The position numbers were made by a program, and so were the translations under genes. A stretch of DNA of 64,000 nt from Curvibacter sp. (GTDB lineage: Bacteria; Pseudomonadota; Gammaproteobacteria; Burkholderiales; Burkholderiaceae_C). Below are positions 54,334-61,000 of the stretch, in pieces. Under the pieces are notes generated by a model. That model saw nothing but the letters and a program-made list of their open reading frames with translations. It ran no database searches and was not told where the DNA came from. How positions within the stretch are numbered: position 1 is the first letter of the stretch; each line of letters begins with the position of its first letter. The stretch covers positions 1 to 64,000 of the forward strand of contig JADCGR010000016.1 in the NCBI GenBank assembly GCA_020248905.1, in the 5' to 3' direction.

Positions 54334-55956
54334 TCAGGACTTGACCAGCTGACGGTAGTCCGGCTCCAGGTGGAACCAGTAGGTGTAGCCGCTGATGTTG
54401 GGCTGCATGGCCACGTCCATCATGGGCTGAACCAGCGGGATGCGCGGGATTTCCTCGTTGGCGAGGCGGATCATGTCCTTGACCATGCCGTCGTACAGCA
54501 CCTTGCTTTCGGCAAAGCGCGCGTTGGTGATGATCTTGTCGAGCAGCGGGTTCTGGTAACTCATGGTGTTGAACACCGCGTTCTGGCCGTGGTAGCACCA
54601 GAAGAAGAAGTACTCGGGGTAGTTGAGCCAGCCGCCGAAGCGGTTGATGATCATGGGCATGTCCTTCTTCAGCAGCGCGGCACGCCAGCTCGCGCCCGGC
54701 ACCTTGTTCAGGTTGAGCTTGATGCCGATCTGCGCCAGCGCCTCCTGGATCAGGATGGCCGCCGGCTCGGAAACGGTGGCAGCGCCGAGGTCAAAGGACA
54801 GCGTGGTCTCGATGGGGCCGACACCCGACTCCGCCATGAGCTGCTTGGCCTTGGCAAGGTCGGTCTTGTAGCCGTGGGGCTGTGGCCATACCGTGCTCTT
54901 GGGCTCGTTGGAGCCGCCGTACATCTTTATGCCACGCCGGTAGAAGGCGGTCTCGTACATCTTGTCGTAGGGCAGCGCCCAGGCCACGGCCTGACGCACC
55001 TTGACGTTGTTGAACGGGGGCCGCGCGGCGTTCATGCCGAGGTAGAAGAGCGCGTTTTCGATGGGCAGGCTGGCCACCTTGAGCTTGCCCTTGTCGCCCG
55101 CGAAGTCGGAGAAGTCCTTGGGCGGCAGGCTGTAGGTCATGTCGATGTCGCCACGCTGCAGCAGCGCGCGGCGGTTACCCGCCGAGGGCACGTCGCGCTG
55201 AATGATGCGCTTGAGCTTGGGCAGCGGGCCGCTCTTCCACTCTTCGAAGCGCTCGTACACGATTTCCTGACCGGGCTTCCAGCTCGCCACCTTGTAAGCG
55301 CCGCCGCCGGCCGTGTTGGTCTTGAGCCATTCGGCGGCCCAGGGGTCCTTGTCGGTGGCGTTTTTCTTGGCCAGCGCCGAGTTGTAGATCGAGGCCACGG
55401 GCACCGCCATATCGGGCATGGACAGCTTGTCCTTGCGGAGGAACTTCACATAGAAGGTGTGGTTGTCAATCACCTTGAACTGCGCGGGGTCCTCCAGCGA
55501 GCCGGCCTTCATCTGGAAGGTGGGAAAGCCGCCCATGGCCAAGGCGCGGTCGTAGCTCCACTTGACGTCGTAGGCGGTGACGGGGGTACCGTCGTGGAAG
55601 GTGGCGTTCTTGCGCAGGAAGAAGGTCACCCCCATGCCGTCGGCGTCCATCTTCCAGCGCTCGGCCAGTTCGGGCTCCAGCTTGGTGAAGTCGTACATGC
55701 TGGTGCCGTCGGGCATCTTCTTGCGCCCGTAGGTCATCAGGCGGTCGTAGGCGTTCCAGGCGACGCCATAGCTCGGGCGGTTCGCGCCCACGCCATGGAT
55801 GTCCAGCATATTGGGGCCGAACTCATTGGCTACGACCAGCGTCTCGCGGCGGTCCTGTGCGTGCACAGACAGGGGCGTAAAGGCGGTGGTCACGGCGCCC
55901 AGGCTGGCCGCCTGGAGCAGCGAGCGGCGCTTGAAGTTCAAGGAAGGCGTTTTCAT
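54334..55956 (-). CDS. Family 5 ABC transporter substrate-binding protein
   Basis: A 540-residue periplasmic binding protein of the oligopeptide/nickel type (SBP_bac_5). The leader FKRRSLLQAASLGAVTTAF has twin arginines and may use the Tat route. Mature features are YDRLMTYGRKKMPDGTSMYD, LAERWKMDADGMGVTFFLRK, DGTPVTAYDVKWSYDRAL and NNVKVRQAVAWALPYDKMY. An aggag ribosome site precedes the ATG at 55956. Many such proteins in catabolic operons bind non-peptide ligands; here the ligand may be a ureide-type compound. Confidence 0.92.
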   Translation of the reverse strand: MKTPSLNFKRRSLLQAASLGAVTTAFTPLSVHAQDRRETLVVANEFGPNMLDIHGVGANRPSYGVAWNAYDRLMTYGRKKMPDGTSMYDFTKLEPELAERWKMDADGMGVTFFLRKNATFHDGTPVTAYDVKWSYDRALAMGGFPTFQMKAGSLEDPAQFKVIDNHTFYVKFLRKDKLSMPDMAVPVASIYNSALAKKNATDKDPWAAEWLKTNTAGGGAYKVASWKPGQEIVYERFEEWKSGPLPKLKRIIQRDVPSAGNRRALLQRGDIDMTYSLPPKDFSDFAGDKGKLKVASLPIENALFYLGMNAARPPFNNVKVRQAVAWALPYDKMYETAFYRRGIKMYGGSNEPKSTVWPQPHGYKTDLAKAKQLMAESGVGPIETTLSFDLGAATVSEPAAILIQEALAQIGIKLNLNKVPGASWRAALLKKDMPMIINRFGGWLNYPEYFFFWCYHGQNAVFNTMSYQNPLLDKIITNARFAESKVLYDGMVKDMIRLANEEIPRIPLVQPMMDVAMQPNISGYTYWFHLEPDYRQLVKS

Positions 55957-56033
55957 GGCGATCTCCTGTGGGTGATGCGGTGGGATGGGTTGGGATGAGG
56001 GGGTGACGAGGCGAGGGTGAGACGTGGTGGGGT

Positions 56034-57746
56034 TCAGCCTTTGCGCAGCGAATCGATGTAGGCGAGCCAGCCGCCGTAGGCCGTGATGTCCTGCGCGCCC
56101 TGCAGGGCCTGCGCCTCGCACAGAAAGCCCTGCACGCTGCTGCCGTCGTCCAGCGCCAGCGTGCCGATGCACAGGGGCGCGGGCACCAGCGCCACAAAAG
56201 AGCCGTACTGCTCAAGCGGCAGCTCCCAGATCTCGACGACGATGCGCGCGCCCTGCCCCTGGCCCACGCGCTGCAGCCCGGGCTTGGGCGGCACGGTGCC
56301 GGGCAAGGCGTAGAAGCGGTAATGCGGCGCCGTGGTGGTACGCGCCACGAGTTGCGCGCCGCGATCGGTCAGCTGCGGGTTCAGGGGCATGCCTGTGAGA
56401 TGTGCGCCCACCACGGCCACGCGTACGGTGGCCTCCGTCGCGATCCCCGGGATGGGTCGCGGTGCCGGCAAGGGCTCGCCCGTGGCGCCCTGCGTGAGAC
56501 CCGTGGCATGGTGATAGCGCTGGCCCAGCTCGGCGAGCTGCCAGTCGCTACCCGCCGCTGCGATAAGGGTGATGCCAAAGGGCAGACCGTCAGGCCGGAT
56601 GCTGCTGGGCACAGACAGCGCCGCGTAGTCCAGCAGGTTGACGAAGTTGGTGTAGGCACCGAGGTTGCGGTTGAGCACCACCGGGTCGGCCTGCATCTGG
56701 GCGATGGTGTAGTGCGTGGGCGCCGTGGGCACGCACAGCACATCCATGCTCTTCCAGACCTGCGCGGCCCGCTGACCGTACGCACGAAGCTGGGTCTGCG
56801 CCTCGTAAAGGTCGGCCGCGCTGTAGGCCTTGCCCTTGCCGATGATGCTGCGCACCGGCTCCATGACTTCGGACTCGTGGGTATCGAAAAAGGTGCGGAT
56901 GGCAGCGTAACGCTCGGCTACCAATGCGCTTTCGTACAGCAGCGTGGCGGCCTGCGCGAAGGGCTCGAAATCGATGATGACCTCCACACCGCCGAGCTCG
57001 CGCAGCTGCGCCCGCGCCTGCATGAACGCTGCCTCGGCCTGGGCGTCACCAAAGAACTCCAGCCGGTTGGGCACACCGTAGCGAAAGCCCGGCGCCAGCG
57101 CCTGCGTGGCCAGGGCCAGCTCACGGGAATAGGGGTCTTGCGCGTCGTAGCCGCGCGCGGCCTCGAGCACACGCGCGGCCAGGCCCACGGTGCGCGCAAA
57201 GATGGACACGCAGTCCACGCTCTGCGCGGCCGGCAGCACGCCGCGCGTGCTGATGAGTCCCCTGGAGGGCTTGAGGCCGACGATGTTGTTCAGTCCCGCA
57301 GGTACGCGGCCTGAGCCCGCCGTGTCCGTGCCCAGCGCAAAGTCCACCTGGCCGGTGGCCACCACATAGGCCGAACCCGAGCTGGAGCCACCCGAGACAT
57401 AAGACGCGTTAAAGGCATTGGGCACCGCGCCCCAGGGAGAACGGGTGCCATTCAGACCACAGGCAAACTGATCGAGGTTGGTCTTGCCCAGCAGCGATGC
57501 ACCGACACTGAGCAGTCGGTGCACCACGGTGGCATGCGCGGCTGGCGTGTAGGCGAAGGCTTCACAGGCCGCCGTGGTGCGCTGCCCTGCCGCGTCGATG
57601 TTGTCCTTGACCGCGAAGCGCAGGCCACTGAGTGGCCCGGCCGCCGTGCCTTGCAGCGGCGGCTCGTAGCGCGAGATCCAGGCACACGCGCCCTCGGCAG
57701 CGCAGGCCGTGGCGACGGGGCGGGCAGAGACGGGTAGGCGCACCAT
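56034..57746 (-). CDS. atzF: Allophanate hydrolase
   Basis: Converts allophanate to two ammonia and two CO2, the last step of biuret, urea-amidolyase and cyanuric acid breakdown. The 570-residue protein has an amidase-signature domain with Lys47 (RFAVKDNID), Ser121 (GGSSSGSAYVVA) and Ser145 (GTDTAGSGRVP), then the specific C-terminal domain (about 445-570) with VAVVGAHLTGMPLNPQL, TAPHYRFYALPGT, GARIVVEIWELP and GWLAYIDSLRKG. It is the first gene of the predicted operon; a palindromic site lies just upstream of its start. No biotin-dependent urea carboxylase is adjacent. Confidence 0.95.
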   Translation of the reverse strand: MVRLPVSARPVATACAAEGACAWISRYEPPLQGTAAGPLSGLRFAVKDNIDAAGQRTTAACEAFAYTPAAHATVVHRLLSVGASLLGKTNLDQFACGLNGTRSPWGAVPNAFNASYVSGGSSSGSAYVVATGQVDFALGTDTAGSGRVPAGLNNIVGLKPSRGLISTRGVLPAAQSVDCVSIFARTVGLAARVLEAARGYDAQDPYSRELALATQALAPGFRYGVPNRLEFFGDAQAEAAFMQARAQLRELGGVEVIIDFEPFAQAATLLYESALVAERYAAIRTFFDTHESEVMEPVRSIIGKGKAYSAADLYEAQTQLRAYGQRAAQVWKSMDVLCVPTAPTHYTIAQMQADPVVLNRNLGAYTNFVNLLDYAALSVPSSIRPDGLPFGITLIAAAGSDWQLAELGQRYHHATGLTQGATGEPLPAPRPIPGIATEATVRVAVVGAHLTGMPLNPQLTDRGAQLVARTTTAPHYRFYALPGTVPPKPGLQRVGQGQGARIVVEIWELPLEQYGSFVALVPAPLCIGTLALDDGSSVQGFLCEAQALQGAQDITAYGGWLAYIDSLRKG

Positions 57747-57752
57747 ATTGCT

Positions 57753-57782
57753 GCATGTAGTCTTGTATACATGAGTACATGC
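57753..57782. promoter_or_regulatory. Candidate operator upstream of atzF
   Basis: gcatgta (57753-57759) and tacatgc (57776-57782) are exact inverted arms, with ttgtataca (57763-57771) between them. This type of dyad is common for GntR/FadR-subgroup operators, and the operon encodes such a regulator. The site starts 7 bp upstream of the atzF ATG, where repression would be effective. Inferred only. The remainder of the 171-bp gap shows no gene. Confidence 0.45.
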
Positions 57783-57917
57783 AACATGCGTGCCAAAGTT
57801 TGGCCTTGCTCATGCCGTTCGTCTTGTACGGAAAAAAGTACAAGCGCGCTCCGCGCTCAGTGCGTGCAGGACTCTCCCGGACTGACCCGGGCCTGAGCCG
57901 ATGTCGACGGCGCGGGC

Positions 57918-59411
57918 TTACTGAAACGCCACTTCCGCGAAGCTGCGCAGCTTGCGGCTGTGTAGCTGGTTGATACCGCCCTCGCGCAGCAGCTCCAGCG
58001 CGCGGATACCGATGCGCAGGTGCTGGTCCACCCGCTCGCGGTAGAAGTGGTTGGCCATGCCCGGCAGCTTGATTTCGCCATGCAGGGGCTTGTCACTCAC
58101 ACACAGCAGGGTGCCGTAGGGCACACGGAAGCGAAAGCCGTTGGCAGCGATGGTTGCGGACTCCATGTCCAGCGCCACGGCGCGGCTCTGGCTGAAGCGG
58201 CGCTGCGGCTGGTTGTCGGGCAGCAACTCCCAGTTGCGGTTGTCGGTGGTAGCCACGGTGCCCGTGCGCAGGATGCGCTTGAGTTCGGCGCCACGCAGGC
58301 CCGTGACCTCTGCCACGGCCTGCTCCAGCGCCACCTGTACCTCGGCCAGCGCAGGGATGGGCACCCACAGGGGCAGTTCTTCGTCGAGCACGTGGTCCTC
58401 GCGCACATAGGCGTGGGCCAGCACGTAGTCGCCCAGCTGCTGGCCGTTGCGCAGGCCGGCGCAGTGGCCCAGCATGAGCCAGGCGTGCGGGCGCAGCACG
58501 GCGATGTGGTCGGTGATGTTCTTGGCGTTGGCCGGGCCGACACCGATGTTGACCATGGTGATGCCATTGCCGTCCGGCCGCACGAGGTGGTAAGCCGGCA
58601 TCTGCGGCAGGCGCGGCGGGGCCCGGCCCTCGGCATCTTCGGGCAGTGCAAGCTCGCCCACCCGACGGGTGATGACGTTGCCGGGCTCGACGAAAGCCAC
58701 ATAGGCGCTCGCCCGGTCCTGCATGAGCTCATGCCCCAGGCGGATGAACTCGTCAATATAGAACTGGTAGTTTGTATAGAGCACGAAGTTCTGGAAGTGC
58801 CCGGGGAACGTCCCCGTGTAATGTCGCAAGCGGTGCAGCGAATAGTCCATGCGCGGCGCCGTGAACAGCGCCAGCGGCCAGGGCTGGCCAGGCGAGGGCT
58901 CGTAAGTGCCGTTGGCGATGCCGTCGTCCATGGCGGCCAGATCGGGAAGGTCGAACCAGTCGCGCATCTGCTGGCGGCGCTCGGCGTTAAGGTCGCCCTC
59001 AATGTGTTCGTTGTCGGCAAACGAGAAATGCACGGGGATGGGCTGGCGGCTCGTGGACACCTCCAGCTCCACGCCGTGGTTGAGCAGCAGCAGGCGGAAC
59101 TGCTCCAGGTAGTAAGGGGCAAACAGGTCGGGCCGCGTGAGCGTGGTTTCGTAGACGCCGGGCCCGGCCACAAAACCGTAACTCAGCCGCTCCTGCACAC
59201 CCGCAGGCTGGCGCAGCACGGTGCCCGTGCGCACCCGCACCAGCGGGTAGAAGGCGCGCACCGGCCCGGCGCTGTCGTCCCCCGCCACGAAACGCTGCAT
59301 GCCGGCACGCAGGTGCGCGATGCTGCTTTCATAGATGCGCTGCACCTGGGCCAGCGCGGCCGCGGCATCGGTAAAGGGCTGGGGTGGGATGGGGACCGGT
59401 AGGTGGTGCAT
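57918..59411 (-). CDS. amn: AMP nucleosidase
   Basis: Splits AMP into adenine and ribose 5-phosphate, linking nucleotide pools to purine bases. The 497-residue size equals the bacterial enzyme. It has the N-terminal AMNp domain (RFVAGDDSAGPVRAFYPLVR, YGFVAGPGVYETTLTRPDLF, FSFADNEHIEGDL) and a C-terminal nucleoside-phosphorylase fold (MVNIGVGPANAKNITDHIAV, LGHCAGLRNGQQLGDYVLAH, LDMESATIAANGFRFRVPYG). It lies upstream of atzF on the same strand and next to a purine-permease kinase, suggesting a shared link to purine nitrogen. Confidence 0.95.
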   Translation of the reverse strand: MHHLPVPIPPQPFTDAAAALAQVQRIYESSIAHLRAGMQRFVAGDDSAGPVRAFYPLVRVRTGTVLRQPAGVQERLSYGFVAGPGVYETTLTRPDLFAPYYLEQFRLLLLNHGVELEVSTSRQPIPVHFSFADNEHIEGDLNAERRQQMRDWFDLPDLAAMDDGIANGTYEPSPGQPWPLALFTAPRMDYSLHRLRHYTGTFPGHFQNFVLYTNYQFYIDEFIRLGHELMQDRASAYVAFVEPGNVITRRVGELALPEDAEGRAPPRLPQMPAYHLVRPDGNGITMVNIGVGPANAKNITDHIAVLRPHAWLMLGHCAGLRNGQQLGDYVLAHAYVREDHVLDEELPLWVPIPALAEVQVALEQAVAEVTGLRGAELKRILRTGTVATTDNRNWELLPDNQPQRRFSQSRAVALDMESATIAANGFRFRVPYGTLLCVSDKPLHGEIKLPGMANHFYRERVDQHLRIGIRALELLREGGINQLHSRKLRSFAEVAFQ

Positions 59412-59517
59412 ACGTGAGCATTGTGCATCGGCAGTGTGACCCCAAGGAAGGCCTCATGCAGCTGCGACCGCAGGCTGAGCCGGTGTCATGTCACTACCGG
59501 CCAGCCAACTCAGGAAT

Positions 59518-60053
59518 TCAACGATAGCTTTCAATGACTGATTTCCATGCGCCAAGGTATCTCGCCGTCAAGGACGGGCTCTCTGTGCTCAGCACGACGA
59601 GCACCATCGTGCGCCCATGATCGAACCAAGTGAGAGAGTCAAAGGGTTCGTGTTCCGAGAGGCCACGGCGATGGTGTAGGCGCCGCGCGGTGGCGGGCAG
59701 ATAGCTCATGCCGATCTGGATGTGCCGCGACTGCTTTTCGAAGACCTGCCGCCGTTCGTCCTGCGTCAGAGCCCACCAGGCGGCCGATTTTCGGATGGGG
59801 GTCAGGGCCGCGCAGGCGGAGGCCGACCGGCCCGGGCCCTGCTGGCGTGCCGTCAGCGCCTGGCTTGTGCTCGCTTTCTACACAGCGCTGGTTGCTTGTG
59901 ATGCCGCGCAAGACCCAGGGGTAGCCCTGCGCCAGCTGCGTGCCAGCGCAGGCCCTGCGCGGCGGGCCAGGGCGCGCTCGCCAGCGTGGCCTGCGCCGTG
60001 ACGGACCAGTGCTCATGTCGATCCGCGATGAAGGAGGACAGCCGATTGCTCAC
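59518..60053 (-). pseudogene. Frameshifted short chlorite-dismutase-family gene
   Basis: Three successive minus-strand frames join into one protein of about 178 residues, the size of the short (lineage II) Cld group. Frame one starts MSNRLSSFIADRHEHWSVTA. Frame two holds GYPWVLRGITSNQRCVES. Frame three reads RKSAAWWALTQDERRQVFEK, then QSRHIQIGMSYLPATARRLH and FDSLTWFDHGRTM before a stop. These blocks match haem-binding Cld-family proteins. At least two frameshifts are needed, so it is inactive. Bases 59412-59517 hold nothing recognisable. Confidence 0.7.
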
Positions 60054-60088
60054 GGTAACCGCATGCGCCCAGCAAGTGGCGTACCCGC

Positions 60089-61000
60089 TCAGTCCTCCTG
60101 CAACAGACTGCTCGCAATCGCCGCCGCTGCGGTACGTGTCTCCACCCCCAGCTTCTCGAAGATGTGTTCCAGGTGCTTGTTCACCGTGCGCGGGCTCATG
60201 CCCAGGATGTCACCGATGTCGCGGTTGGTCTTGCCCTTGGCCAGCCAGGACAGCACCTCGGTCTCGCGCGGAGTAATCGAGGCGCCGGTGAGGCGGCGTT
60301 GCTGGGCCGGGTCTCGCGGGGCGGCCTGCTGGCGCAGCAGCAGCATGGTCTCGCCCGGGCCACCCGAGCCCAGGTGGCTGGCATGCAGCTGGCTGCCGTC
60401 AGGGAGGGGCGCCACGGTCTCACCGCGCAGCACCACCTGCTGCAGCCACTGGCGCAGCACCACGGGGTCGGGCTGATCGCCCAACGCCAGCTGCAGCCAG
60501 CGCATGGCCTGCGGCGAGCGCCAGGCAATGCGGCCCTGATTGTCCAGCAGCAGTACGCCTAGGCCGGCCACGTCCACAGCCTCGCGCGCGAGGCGGCTCA
60601 CGTGCGCGTTGCGCAGGTGCGTGGCCAGGCGCGCGAGCACCTCGGGGATCTTGAGCGGTTTCACCACGTAGTCCACGCCGCCGCTGGCAAAGCCTTCGAC
60701 GATCTGCTCGGTCTCGGCCAGGCCAGTCATGAAGATCACGGGCACGTGGGCCCAGGACGGCTCGGCCTTTAGACGGCGGCAGAGCGTGAAGCCGTCGTCG
60801 CCGGGCATGATGGCGTCGAGGAGCACGGCGTCGGGCACGGCCATCTCAAAGCGCTGCAGCGCCTCGCCGGCGTCGCGTGCAACGAGCACGGTGTAGCCCT
60901 CCAGCGCCAGGGCGTCACACAACATGCGCAGGGTGTCGGGCGCGTCGTCCACCACGAGGACGACGCCGGGCGGGGTCAGGGGGCGGGCTGCCTCAGTCAT
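60089..61000 (-). CDS. Response regulator with REC, PAS-like and LuxR-type HTH domains
   Basis: A 303-residue regulator. The receiver domain (about 12-130) has the acidic pair DD (18-19), phospho-acceptor Asp62 (VLLDAIMPGDDG), Thr in IFMTGL and Lys in VVKPLK. A middle segment (about 140-230) resembles a PAS core (VAGLGVLLLDNQGRIAWRSP). The C-terminal LuxR HTH reads ITPRETEVLSWLAKGKTNRD, IGDILGMSPRTVNKHLEHIF. Its ATG overlaps the stop of the transporter-kinase gene by 8 bp, so the two form a pair. Targets are probably the purine/ureide genes next door. Confidence 0.93.
   Translation of the reverse strand: MTEAARPLTPPGVVLVVDDAPDTLRMLCDALALEGYTVLVARDAGEALQRFEMAVPDAVLLDAIMPGDDGFTLCRRLKAEPSWAHVPVIFMTGLAETEQIVEGFASGGVDYVVKPLKIPEVLARLATHLRNAHVSRLAREAVDVAGLGVLLLDNQGRIAWRSPQAMRWLQLALGDQPDPVVLRQWLQQVVLRGETVAPLPDGSQLHASHLGSGGPGETMLLLRQQAAPRDPAQQRRLTGASITPRETEVLSWLAKGKTNRDIGDILGMSPRTVNKHLEHIFEKLGVETRTAAAAIASSLLQED

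Noticed and set aside
53932..55998. 688-codon open frame antisense to the DppB and binding-protein genes
   Set aside because: It crosses two well-supported genes and shows no domain-like pattern.
39124..57746. Full cyanuric acid degradation operon
   Set aside because: No AtzD/barbiturase-type ring-opening enzyme is encoded in the window, so the pathway is limited to open-chain intermediates.
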